A stretch of DNA of 64,000 nucleotides from DSWT01 sp035420085 (GTDB lineage: Bacteria > Chloroflexota > Anaerolineae > B4-G1 > SLSP01): positions 1-64,000 of the forward strand of contig DAOLUH010000005.1 in NCBI GenBank assembly GCA_035420085.1, given 5' to 3'. Shown piece after piece: positions 8,305-17,082 of the stretch; position 1 is the stretch's first letter; each line of letters begins with the position of its first letter. The notes beneath the pieces are model-generated. The model did no database searches. It had not been told where the DNA came from and saw nothing but the letters and a program-made list of their open reading frames with translations. Made by a program: the position numbers and the translations under genes.

Positions 8305-9518
8305 CACCCCTCACTTTCTGTCGTTGATTGGAAGCGTCGCAGCCAGCCGATTACACGCTTGCCGGCGCATAGTTTGAGCAGCCGGTGCGCGACGCCCCAC
8401 TGGCACAGTAGCCCTGGGTCAGCGCGAAGCGCCTGCACGAGATATCGCCGCGCTGCGCCCCACTGACCGGCCTGGTCACTCAGCATAGACAGGGCCAGGT
8501 AGGTATTACCGTAGGCCTCGTTTTGCAATGACTGTACTGCTTCATCGGCAGCCGCAAAGAGCGCCGCGAGCCGTTGGAGCATATCTGCGCCATTACCCTC
8601 AATATCCAGTAAATCTGCCTGTCCACGATAGCCTTTGGGTTGCTTGCCGCAGGCCAATTCGTAGAAGGTGTCCAACCTGCACAATAAATCCGGCCAGAGC
8701 GAGACGCCGCGCGCCAGCAACTGCCAGCCTTCGTCAGGCTGGCCTTGTTCAATGTAGCCATAGGCTCCGGCGCGTTGGGCAAAACCGTAAGCACGACGTT
8801 TTTCATCGGGCCATTCGGCTGGATTCCCTTCCGGCGGCCCGAAGTGCTTGGTGAGCACCGCGATGCGGTTGGCGTGCATCCGCGCGGCATTGGTGGACAT
8901 GCTGCCGGGATAGACGCGATACCGCGCTAATGGCTCAGGAATGTGTTGAAACGTATAACCGCGTTGCGCAATTCTGAGCCACAGGTCCCAGTCTTCCACA
9001 CTGGTCAGGGTTTCGTCAAACATACCGACCTCGCGGACACAGTCTGCGCGAACCAGGACACTGTGTACAGGGAAAAAGCCGCCTTCCAACAACCGTATCC
9101 GAAATTGCTCCGGTGATATGATCTGCCCGCCTGAACGGGGCAAAGTATTTCCTTGTGGATCAATAAACGTATTTCTGGTATACACACCTGCAATATTGCG
9201 GCTCTGATTTTGCAATATGCCAACGCAGCGTTCCATAAACGCTGATGACCATTCGTCGTCCGCGTCGAGAAAGGCCAGGTAATTTCCCTGCGCGGCGCGG
9301 ATACCCGTGTTGCGCGCCGCCGAAAGTCCCGCATTTTCCTGGTATATGTACCGTACACGCGGATCGGTGAATTGTGCCGCCACCGCACGCGTGTTATCGG
9401 TGGAGCCATCGTCCACGATGATGGCTTCCCAATCGGTGAAGGTCTGGGCCAGGATGCTGTTCAGCGCGCTAGACAAATAGTATGCGTGATTATAGCAGGG
9501 GATAATTGTGCTAATCAT
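8304..9518 (-). CDS. Glycosyltransferase, GT2 family, with C-terminal helical extension
   Basis: A 404-residue protein with an N-terminal GT-A domain: STIIPCYNHAYYLSSALNSILAQTFTDWEAIIVDDGSTDNT, the metal-binding FLDADDEW motif and a VEDWDLWLR acceptor motif. Residues 240-404 are alpha-helical and alanine-rich (GQWGAARRYLVQALRADPGLL), resembling tetratricopeptide-like helices that may bring the enzyme to a partner. It probably transfers a sugar to a lipid-linked acceptor in the cytoplasm. Confidence 0.88.
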   Translation of the reverse strand: MISTIIPCYNHAYYLSSALNSILAQTFTDWEAIIVDDGSTDNTRAVAAQFTDPRVRYIYQENAGLSAARNTGIRAAQGNYLAFLDADDEWSSAFMERCVGILQNQSRNIAGVYTRNTFIDPQGNTLPRSGGQIISPEQFRIRLLEGGFFPVHSVLVRADCVREVGMFDETLTSVEDWDLWLRIAQRGYTFQHIPEPLARYRVYPGSMSTNAARMHANRIAVLTKHFGPPEGNPAEWPDEKRRAYGFAQRAGAYGYIEQGQPDEGWQLLARGVSLWPDLLCRLDTFYELACGKQPKGYRGQADLLDIEGNGADMLQRLAALFAAADEAVQSLQNEAYGNTYLALSMLSDQAGQWGAARRYLVQALRADPGLLCQWGVAHRLLKLCAGKRVIGWLRRFQSTTESEG

Positions 9519-9531
9519 ACAGCAATACCGG

Positions 9532-10695
9532 TTAAATCCACGCCCTCAATTTTTGCGCGATTTGCGCTCCCAGATACGACTCCATCCAGATAGACATAAA
9601 ACCACGTTTGAATAGTCTTTGCGGATTGCGCAATAGAACCCGCCAACCACTTTTGCGCACCTCTGGCCAATCTCGACGATTGTGTGCTGCATGGAAACGC
9701 AATTCAGCATAGCGAGTGTTAACCATCTCTTGCACGCGAACCTTTATCTCAGAAGATACTGGCAATTGTTGTATCAATTGCCGGGTTTCATATCGGGAAA
9801 GTACATCGCGTTGTGCATAACGCACGACAACACATTCCGCTACAATTTCCGGGTAATCCAGGATATGATGTTTATTCAAGGCTTCTTCTAAATAACCCCG
9901 CGCGCGTTCATTCTTGTTAACCAGGGTAAGGTCTACGCCGGCGTGCCAGGCAGCGCGCGCCAACGTCTGTTTCTGTATCTCTTGCGGGATCTGTGACTGG
10001 TAAGGTTCTTGCGCAAAGGTTGATTGAAAAACATGATACATCTCAGGCCCAAACTCGGCCTCAGCGGCTTCTGTTTTGCTGCCGCCGCGCCGGTGAAAGT
10101 TGGCGAGTATAACGGGAATATAGGTTTGCGTAGCGACCGCGGCAGCACGCATCCAGAATTCATTATCTAGCACGTAATGTAAATGCTCATTTAGATAGCC
10201 TGCTTTATCAAATACTCGCCGACGCCAAAATACTGCGGGGGTATGGATGACGCCATCTAGCAGTGCCTCGTAATCTTGTGTTTGCCGGGATTTGAATACC
10301 GTAAGCAGGCTGCCATCCTCTCTTAAGATATTGCAGTCACCATAGACAATATCACAATCCGGGTGCACATTCAGAAAACTTACCGCGTGATTGATTGCGT
10401 CTGGAGTGTACGTATCATCTATATTCAACCACCCGATGATATCGCCGCGAGCCATTCGGAAACCTTTATTGAGTGCATTGGCCTGACCGCTATCTTGCTC
10501 ACTGATCCATCGAATATTGGGGTATTGTTGCAGCACGGCAACACTGCCATCTGTCGATCCGCCGTCAATGATGATATGTTCAATACAGGGGTAGTGCTGG
10601 TCAGACACATTTTCAATGGCCCGCTGCACGTAGCCTACTGCATTTAAACAGGGCGACACGATTGAAACTAAGGGGAGGTCGGAACGTGGTAACAT
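9532..10695 (-). CDS. Glycosyltransferase, GT2 family
   Basis: A 387-residue GT-A glycosyltransferase with LVSIVSPCLNAVGYVQRAIENVSDQHYPCIEHIIIDGGSTDGS, then GWLNIDDTYTPDA as the DxD-type metal site and a conserved HTPAVFWRRRVFDKAGYLNE segment. The start at 10695 has a GGAG ribosome-binding site seven bases upstream; the longer frame from 10761 would overlap the end of the preceding gene. It follows the BNR protein gene directly in the same direction. Confidence 0.88.
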   Translation of the reverse strand: MLPRSDLPLVSIVSPCLNAVGYVQRAIENVSDQHYPCIEHIIIDGGSTDGSVAVLQQYPNIRWISEQDSGQANALNKGFRMARGDIIGWLNIDDTYTPDAINHAVSFLNVHPDCDIVYGDCNILREDGSLLTVFKSRQTQDYEALLDGVIHTPAVFWRRRVFDKAGYLNEHLHYVLDNEFWMRAAAVATQTYIPVILANFHRRGGSKTEAAEAEFGPEMYHVFQSTFAQEPYQSQIPQEIQKQTLARAAWHAGVDLTLVNKNERARGYLEEALNKHHILDYPEIVAECVVVRYAQRDVLSRYETRQLIQQLPVSSEIKVRVQEMVNTRYAELRFHAAHNRRDWPEVRKSGWRVLLRNPQRLFKRGFMSIWMESYLGAQIAQKLRAWI

Positions 10696-10718
10696 GTAAT
10701 GCTCCTCTGAGTATCTGA

Positions 10719-12269
10719 TCAGCGGCGGTTTCGCCTGTGATGCAGGAAAAACACAATGCACATAACAAGGCCAGACAGCATTAGGCTTATCAGGATCGGT
10801 TGATAGGCTTGTAGCTGCGGTTTAATTGAGGCGGCAGTGTCTATAGATAGCGGATTAGCCACCTCAGGTGTTTCAACTAATAACTCAGGAACCATAGTCC
10901 CTGATATTGGCTTTGTTAATGTAGGGGTTGAAGGAACCTCAGGTGAAGGAATATGCGGTGCGTTTGTTTCAACCCGTATATAAGCTAACCATGGATCGTT
11001 TCCAAATGTATTGCAGATAATGTGAATCCAATTACCATTGGAAAGAGCAACATCAGGGAATTCTCCCGGCGACAACCATTCTGGTCTAGACCAGCTCGTA
11101 CCTTTCCATAAACTATGATAGATTCCTCCTACACTGCCCGGAGTTTCAAACGCTTCCCCTGCTGGCATGATAAGATGAAGGTTGCCGGCGCTGTCCCACA
11201 CAGGGTAAGACCACCCCGCTAGCCCACTATAGCCTTCTACTTGTGACACTAACGTGGAAGCCGTCCACGTGCGCCCATTATCGTCTGACCACCGATAATA
11301 ACGTCCATCTTTGCTCCCTGCGCCACGATTCCAGATCATGACGGCTTGTCCTGTGCTCCCAAAACCAATGTTTGCCTGTCCCAGGGAAAACTGCCCGGCA
11401 GATACTCTGACAAATTCAATCGGGTCATACCAGGTATACTCCTGACCTAGGGCCTCGGCGCGACTATACCAAACAGCGGTTGGGTTCCATGCATTATCCT
11501 CATTTGTTTCTTGCCAGAGCAGGTGCAGGTTGTTTTCCGGGTCTACAACTAAACGGATTGTATCGTAAGCTTGAGCCAAGGTAGGAGCGCTGGCTAATAA
11601 CGTTGGTGTTGACCATGTTGCGCCATCATCGGTTGAGTTCGTATAGTACAGGTCGCGAATGTTGACAGAGTAAACCAGGTGCAAAGTTCCGTTCTGATCA
11701 ATCGCTATATTCGCGTCGTTGGGCCGTTCTATAGAGACAACATCTGTACGCCAAACCCGTGGATTTACCGCGGCGGCTGCCGGCGCAGAACTGACATAGA
11801 GCCGAGTCTCATCACGCCACACAATATGTAACCTTAGTGTCGCCGGGTTGAAAACGACGCCACGCACCACTGCGGTGGTATCCTGCGTCGCAAGTACATC
11901 TACCGGTGTGGACCATTGACCGTCTTGGAGATAGGTATACAGAATTACATTTTGAACGAAGCGAGACTGGCCGGCAATGCGGCGATACTCATCCGGCTCC
12001 CCCATCCAATCTGAGTAAAAAACATGGAGCACGCCATACGTATCCACCGTGAGACGCGGCGAAGCCGGATTGTAATCAGTCTCACGCGAGATCCGGGTTG
12101 GTCCTTCCCATACAATACCACTCTGCGCGACCACGGCGCTCGGATGGTGACTGAGAAATCCCATCACAAGCCCTACGAATAAAATGCTTGCCAGGGCTGC
12201 TTGCGCACGTCCTTTCGCATATCTAGGGGTTCTCAAGGATAAATAACCTGCTGCCTTCATCCAAAACAT
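10719..12269 (-). CDS. BNR/sialidase-like beta-propeller surface protein
   Basis: A 516-residue exported protein. A hydrophobic segment near residues 26-43 (ASILFVGLVMGFL) is a signal peptide ending before AVVAQSG. The body has BNR-type repeats with the S/T-x-D-D/N-G-x-T-W motif (NSTDDGATWSTP, RWSDDNGRTWTAS), the fold of sialidase propellers, but no sialidase catalytic arginine triad was identified, so enzyme activity is not claimed. The C-terminus is a membrane segment (ILISLMLSGLVMCIVFFL) followed by HHRRNRR, which would anchor it with the propeller outside. The start at 12269 has GGAG five bases upstream and overlaps the upstream gene by 47 bases. A larger paralogue lies at 32473-35088. 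Confidence 0.75.
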   Translation of the reverse strand: MFWMKAAGYLSLRTPRYAKGRAQAALASILFVGLVMGFLSHHPSAVVAQSGIVWEGPTRISRETDYNPASPRLTVDTYGVLHVFYSDWMGEPDEYRRIAGQSRFVQNVILYTYLQDGQWSTPVDVLATQDTTAVVRGVVFNPATLRLHIVWRDETRLYVSSAPAAAAVNPRVWRTDVVSIERPNDANIAIDQNGTLHLVYSVNIRDLYYTNSTDDGATWSTPTLLASAPTLAQAYDTIRLVVDPENNLHLLWQETNEDNAWNPTAVWYSRAEALGQEYTWYDPIEFVRVSAGQFSLGQANIGFGSTGQAVMIWNRGAGSKDGRYYRWSDDNGRTWTASTLVSQVEGYSGLAGWSYPVWDSAGNLHLIMPAGEAFETPGSVGGIYHSLWKGTSWSRPEWLSPGEFPDVALSNGNWIHIICNTFGNDPWLAYIRVETNAPHIPSPEVPSTPTLTKPISGTMVPELLVETPEVANPLSIDTAASIKPQLQAYQPILISLMLSGLVMCIVFFLHHRRNRR

Positions 12270-13953
12270 ACAATCTCCATTCATCTAACTTTCCGGCTAT
12301 CAGCGCTTCAAAGTAAGGATCATCACGATAGAGGTAAGAGCCGGTGAGCGTAGGCGTCACATACACAGCATTGACGTCCCACTTGTGGATGAACTCCTCA
12401 ACGGTTTCCATATCTGACTTTTGAAACATATACACCGGAGTACACCGCTCAGGGTTGCTGTGAACACATAAACCGGCAGACACATCGGCTAGCAGGCGCA
12501 GGTCATCCGAGGACGTGGTCATAATCTGTTGCAACGCCTTTACCGCTACGACGCCAGCATGTGGGCCTGGAATGTCAATGCGATTCCGAAGTTGGGGAGC
12601 AAGCACAATCAGAACGATCATCATCGCTATATTGAAAATCGGGGATGAACGCCTGATGAACACCATCCCTATGCCAAGCGCCAACAGCGATAGACTGAGG
12701 ATAATGATAGGCGGAAGGTAATGCCAACGCAATGCGAACAAAATTGCCGGCAAACATCCCCCGCACAGAGCGAGAAGGCCAATCATGACATCACTCTGGT
12801 TTTCTGTGAACGCCACGCGGGACTTCAGCGACTGAAGTACGGCGTCGCTGCCGTCTTTTTTCAACAATCTGATGCCATAGATCGTGGAAGCGACTAATCC
12901 CAACCCCAAAACTACTGTGGACAATTGCCCACCAACCAGTGGAACACGCTCAGATATTCCAGGGGGTAAAAAGCTGATATGCCCATACACGGCGCGCGCG
13001 ACGATGAGGGGGAAATGCAGAAGGTTGCTCGTTATAAAAGCAAGGAATTCCTTTGGATTGCTTTGCGCGGCACCCAGTACACTACAACTACCTCCGAACT
13101 GTTCCGCCATACGCTCTAGCCAATTGTGGTAGTTCAATGGCCCCAATTCTGGGTTCTTTTGGGTATACCATTCCTCATAGGCTTGGCCAAAGTAAACAAA
13201 GAGTTTACTACTGGATTGTTGTGTACAAGTTCCATCGCCATCAATCCAAAAGACTAACCCCACGCCAATGGCAAGGATAAGCGCGCACCCTACCGCGATT
13301 TTAAGCCATAGGGTGCGTAACGGGTGCGTCGCCAGGAGTTTTTTGCCGATCAGGAGAAAACCTAGCAAGACCAGGGAGAGGGCATACTCCAGTCGAAGAA
13401 AGAGTATCAAACAGAAAGCCATACATAACGGCAACCAGCGATAACGCCCTTTTGGTGGCACGGCCAAAATCCCTAGCAGGCCGATGACGAGCGCGACACG
13501 ATAAACCAGGACCTCTTCTATCACGTTGATCCAATTGATACACCACCAAAAGGTTAATCCCAAAGCCACAGGTATAGGCGCGAGCCGCCTTAACACGAGG
13601 AAAATCAGGGCGCTTATGCACACAGCGAGAATAACTCGTGATAGGAGGGTGACTGTTGTCGCACTGCCCAATACGCGCAGCAATCCTGCATAAATCATAC
13701 TCATTAGGGGTGAAGCTTGCAGCGAAGGCAATTGCCCGTGGGCAAGAAAAAGATACCCCCTATACAAATAAGCTGCTTCATCTCCTACCGGTATATCCAA
13801 CAAATCCCAGATCCGCCACAAAACCTTAAGTTGGATCAGGCCTACCGAAATCACGGCTAACAGTGTTTCGGCATAGCGCCAGGGCTTTTGCTGTGATGCA
13901 GTTAGATTGTTTTCTGTGCCGGGTTGTTTTTCCGGGCTGTTATCGCACGTCAT
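12223..13953 (-). CDS. GT-C-type integral membrane glycosyltransferase, putative
   Basis: A 576-residue protein with about ten hydrophobic segments. The first outside loop after membrane segment 1 holds DIPVGDEAAYLYRGYLF, where the acidic pair fits the catalytic aspartate/glutamate of GT-C enzymes such as the GT39/ArnT group, which use polyprenyl-phosphate sugars as donors. The C-terminal 120 residues form a soluble region ending in VLDEGSRLFILENP. Its first bases overlap the end of the GT4 gene by 14 bases, so the two are coupled. Family placement rests on topology and this motif. Confidence 0.65.
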   Translation of the reverse strand: MTCDNSPEKQPGTENNLTASQQKPWRYAETLLAVISVGLIQLKVLWRIWDLLDIPVGDEAAYLYRGYLFLAHGQLPSLQASPLMSMIYAGLLRVLGSATTVTLLSRVILAVCISALIFLVLRRLAPIPVALGLTFWWCINWINVIEEVLVYRVALVIGLLGILAVPPKGRYRWLPLCMAFCLILFLRLEYALSLVLLGFLLIGKKLLATHPLRTLWLKIAVGCALILAIGVGLVFWIDGDGTCTQQSSSKLFVYFGQAYEEWYTQKNPELGPLNYHNWLERMAEQFGGSCSVLGAAQSNPKEFLAFITSNLLHFPLIVARAVYGHISFLPPGISERVPLVGGQLSTVVLGLGLVASTIYGIRLLKKDGSDAVLQSLKSRVAFTENQSDVMIGLLALCGGCLPAILFALRWHYLPPIIILSLSLLALGIGMVFIRRSSPIFNIAMMIVLIVLAPQLRNRIDIPGPHAGVVAVKALQQIMTTSSDDLRLLADVSAGLCVHSNPERCTPVYMFQKSDMETVEEFIHKWDVNAVYVTPTLTGSYLYRDDPYFEALIAGKLDEWRLYVLDEGSRLFILENP

Positions 13954-15289
13954 CGTTCATCAAAATCTCCTGATACCAGTTTAGATAGTCTTGCACTTGC
14001 CGATTGTGGTCAAACCGTTGGCGCGCCACTATTGCGGCTTGGGTGCTCATCCGCGCGCGTAAAGCGGCGTTGGACACCAAGAAGTGCAGGCGTTCTGCCA
14101 TTGCCTGGCTATCGCCCGGCGGCGTCAGAAAGCCTGTCACACCATCCGCGATCTGTTCGGGAATACCCCCTACGGCGGTGGCAATGACCGGCGTGCCGCA
14201 AGCAAGAGCTTCCAGGACTACGTTGGGGAAATTGTCGGCGTGCGCCGCGTGTAAGTATACATCCGCGGCTTGAAAATATTGCGCAACTGTGGCTGGATCT
14301 TTTATAAAAGGCAGAGCATACACTGTAACTTGTCCTATCGTGTAGCGTCGTTTCTCTTCAGCCCCCAACGCCACAAAAATGACCTGTTGAGCGCCGGTGT
14401 ACCCTGCAGCAAAGGTACGCACGGCTGCTTCCAATGTTGGGTAGTCTTTGAACCGGTTTTTTAAGCCGGTCGCGGCAAAGAGCAATACGATAGCATCGGT
14501 GGGCAATGCAAGTGTTATGCGCGACCGGTATTTGTCAGCCGGGTGATAAAGAGAGAGATCAATCCCATTAGGAATTACCCGTGTCTCGACCGGCTGCAGC
14601 ATAGAACGTTGCACGCGCTCCATCAGCCAGCGACTCGGTGTGGCAATGTAAAGCCGGCTCCGTGCGTAAATGCGTTGTTTACGTTTCCAGTTCCAGTGCG
14701 TAGCATCGCGATAAATTTCGGGGTAAATCGTGAGGTCAGGGCAATTGCCGCATCCTCGTTCCCAGTATGAGCACCCCAGGGTACAAGCGCAATGCCCGGT
14801 GAGCAGCCATTCGTCGTGCAGGGTAAGCACGAGGGGTTTCTTGTGTGATAGCTCCACCAGCAGCCGCAGGTCGAAATAGTCCCCATGCAAATTATGCCCA
14901 TGCACGATATCGGCGCTGGCCGCCAGTTGACGTACAAGACGGTGGGAAGTTGGATGGTGAAAGTTTTCTCGTCCGAGTTGCCGCATCAGTTCTGAAGTGC
15001 CGATTGCCAGGATGCGGCATAGTCGGCGTATGCTTTCAACTCCAGGTAGCTTTTGCAATGGCGACAACCGGCCATGCACAACCCACGCCATGTGTGCCCA
15101 CGGGAAAGGCCGACGTGGTCCGCGCAGTTCGATGACATCAGGATCATTGGATTGTTTGAAACCTACTGCCAACTGCGAACCCAAGCCCCGTGTGCGATAA
15201 GCGTCAAAGAGTAACCAGGCCACTCGCTCGGCGCCGCCCCCTTGCTCATAGGTGCTGATTTGAAGAATGTTAAGTGTTTTTGTCTTCAT
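13940..15289 (-). CDS. Glycosyltransferase, GT4 family
   Basis: A 449-residue GT-B glycosyltransferase. The N-terminus has ILQISTYEQGGGAERVAWLLFDAYRTRGLGSQLAVG; the middle has DIVHGHNLHGDYFDLRLLVELSHKKPLVLTLHDEWLLTGHCAC and four cysteines (CTLGCSYWERGCGNC) typical of a WcaC/colanic-type subgroup in which they may bind a metal. The donor motif is HAAHADNFPNVVLEALACGTPVIATAVGGIPEQI. It is likely to work in repeat-unit assembly in the cytoplasm. Confidence 0.9.
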   Translation of the reverse strand: MKTKTLNILQISTYEQGGGAERVAWLLFDAYRTRGLGSQLAVGFKQSNDPDVIELRGPRRPFPWAHMAWVVHGRLSPLQKLPGVESIRRLCRILAIGTSELMRQLGRENFHHPTSHRLVRQLAASADIVHGHNLHGDYFDLRLLVELSHKKPLVLTLHDEWLLTGHCACTLGCSYWERGCGNCPDLTIYPEIYRDATHWNWKRKQRIYARSRLYIATPSRWLMERVQRSMLQPVETRVIPNGIDLSLYHPADKYRSRITLALPTDAIVLLFAATGLKNRFKDYPTLEAAVRTFAAGYTGAQQVIFVALGAEEKRRYTIGQVTVYALPFIKDPATVAQYFQAADVYLHAAHADNFPNVVLEALACGTPVIATAVGGIPEQIADGVTGFLTPPGDSQAMAERLHFLVSNAALRARMSTQAAIVARQRFDHNRQVQDYLNWYQEILMNDDVR

Positions 15290-15316
15290 CAGTTATCTTA
15301 TTTAGGGAGGTCTGGC

Positions 15317-16411
15317 TCAGGCATATCTGGCTACCAGCTCTCGCAATCGGCTTCGCAGGCGCTTGACCACGATAGAGTGAGTTTCTAAGGTCGCCAACCG
15401 GCCATGAATGACCCATAGGGCATGTTGCCATTCATCGCGCCATTGCTCTATCGCTTTCAGCCGCATACGGCCTATAAAGTAGGATGGGGAACATAGCAAG
15501 CGTTCGATATCCTCAGTGGGCCGTAGTTCCACTTTTACCACCCCATTTTTGATGTCAGAGCGTAAACATTCAATCTGTGGAGGGTGGGTACCCCGATAAC
15601 GCTCTAGCCAACCCGGGTAATCATAGACATTGTGAACCCGGTACGGATCCTTGAGTTGAAAAAAAACATCCTGTGCCCATTGTTGAGCTTTTTCCCGCTG
15701 TGCCCACGCAGCGGCGCTGTAATAAGTGCATTTTTCAACAACTTGCTTGGGGAAGACAAGCGAGTAGTGGTAAAGGCGTATTCCGTGACGTCGCATAGTT
15801 TCAGCGTCAAGCCAGTGTAATGCGCGCGTGTCTTGCCCCGTGGCCGTCAACACCGTAGGCGGCCGGTGGGTCGTATATGTATAGCCCGGCCCCCACCGGA
15901 AAAGCCGGTGAAATTGCTCGCCGCCACGGCGCAGATACCACCCATCCACATAGGCGAAAAAACTGCCCCAAAACTGGATTTGTTTGAATGACATTGCTGT
16001 AATGCCGGGATCGTCGAACAGCATTTTCAGCACTTTTTGCATATCCTCCGGCTTGTAGAACTCATCCACATCTACCTGCCAGAGATAATTTCCTGTAGCA
16101 CGTTTGGCGTAGGCCTGGCTCATCTCATGTTTCTCGCCGGGCCAGAAGCCGTTGGGGTGGCCTTCGTCCTCAGCAGTAACAATGATGAGCTTGTCCTCAG
16201 GATCCTCGTGGGCTTTGAAATTGTACAAGGTCTGCAAGGTTGCATCTGTGGAATGACCGTCCGGCGTGGCAATCGCGGTTGCTCCCGGCGTTGCGCCTTC
16301 GACCACGATGATTTGATGGGCAAAGGGATAGAGCGCCCGCAGATTGTAGCGGACGAAAGGCTCGCCGTTGAGGACGATGAGGCCAAAGGTGATTTCTGGT
16401 ACCAAACTCAT
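15317..16411 (-). CDS. Glycosyltransferase family 2-like protein
   Basis: A 364-residue protein with a GT-A-like N-terminus (ITFGLIVLNGEPFVRYNLRALYPFAHQIIVVEGA) and the acidic motif WQVDVDEFYKPEDM, matching the DxD-like metal site of GT2/GT92-type enzymes. Several histidines and tryptophans follow, then a basic C-terminal helix pair. The start codon overlaps the stop of the methyltransferase gene (ATGA), so the two are translated together. The transferred sugar is unknown. Confidence 0.8.
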   Translation of the reverse strand: MSLVPEITFGLIVLNGEPFVRYNLRALYPFAHQIIVVEGATPGATAIATPDGHSTDATLQTLYNFKAHEDPEDKLIIVTAEDEGHPNGFWPGEKHEMSQAYAKRATGNYLWQVDVDEFYKPEDMQKVLKMLFDDPGITAMSFKQIQFWGSFFAYVDGWYLRRGGEQFHRLFRWGPGYTYTTHRPPTVLTATGQDTRALHWLDAETMRRHGIRLYHYSLVFPKQVVEKCTYYSAAAWAQREKAQQWAQDVFFQLKDPYRVHNVYDYPGWLERYRGTHPPQIECLRSDIKNGVVKVELRPTEDIERLLCSPSYFIGRMRLKAIEQWRDEWQHALWVIHGRLATLETHSIVVKRLRSRLRELVARYA

Positions 16412-17079
16412 GGTTTCCTGGCCAGTGCCATAATTTGACGACGTTTATAACGCCAAGCCGTGAACCTGCAAATCAGGTCAAACAACCACACCGGCAGTTT
16501 CTCATTCAAAATCTGCCAGTTCTTCGGCGGCCAGGCGTGAGAGTAAACCCAGATCCGTTCGATCTCATAACCGGCCTCGCTCAACAAGTTACCCAGGAGA
16601 AGAGGGGTCCAGGTATATAGATGATGGTTAATATCCGCAACGTTGACATACTGTTGAGTTCGCCAATCATCAATCGGCAGGCAAAGTACAAGCCGCCCTT
16701 GAATAACCAATAGTTCCCGTAATTGTTGCAACACCTGCAAGGGACAAAGAGTATGTTCCAAAGCATGATTGGAGATTACTACGTCCACACTGGCATTAGG
16801 GACCGTATCTAATGTTTCATGCACCTCAAGCCCCGCTTCCGCTGCCACAGCGCGTGCTGCCGGGTTGATTTCCACGCCAATACGCTGTGCACATTCTAGA
16901 TGATAGAGGAGCGAACCGTTACCACAGCCGAAATCCAAAACGCGATCGGTCGGTAGTACATAGGGCCTAAACTTACGGGCATTGATCTTGCCTCGCTGAG
17001 TTCCCCCTTGATTTTGCCAATCGAAGTATGCCTTACCGGCCTTGCCCAGATAATGTGTGGAAGTCACCTGGTTGCTCAT
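16408..17079 (-). CDS. Class I SAM-dependent methyltransferase
   Basis: A 223-residue methyltransferase of the Methyltransf_23/11 type: VLDFGCGNGSLLYHL is the SAM-binding loop, GVEINPAARAVA the acidic strand-2 end and DVVISNHALEHTLCPLQVLQQLRELLVIQGRLVLCLPID the post-motif region. A C-terminal amphipathic helix (LFDLICRFTAWRYKRRQIMAL) may touch the membrane. It lies between an asparagine-synthase-like gene and a GT2 gene, so a sugar or glycolipid substrate is likely but inferred. Confidence 0.88.
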   Translation of the reverse strand: MSNQVTSTHYLGKAGKAYFDWQNQGGTQRGKINARKFRPYVLPTDRVLDFGCGNGSLLYHLECAQRIGVEINPAARAVAAEAGLEVHETLDTVPNASVDVVISNHALEHTLCPLQVLQQLRELLVIQGRLVLCLPIDDWRTQQYVNVADINHHLYTWTPLLLGNLLSEAGYEIERIWVYSHAWPPKNWQILNEKLPVWLFDLICRFTAWRYKRRQIMALARKP

Positions 17080-17082
17080 AGT

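Noticed and set aside
10719..12269. Active sialidase
   Set aside because: BNR motifs are present but the arginine triad, the tyrosine/glutamate pair and the FRIP motif could not be found.
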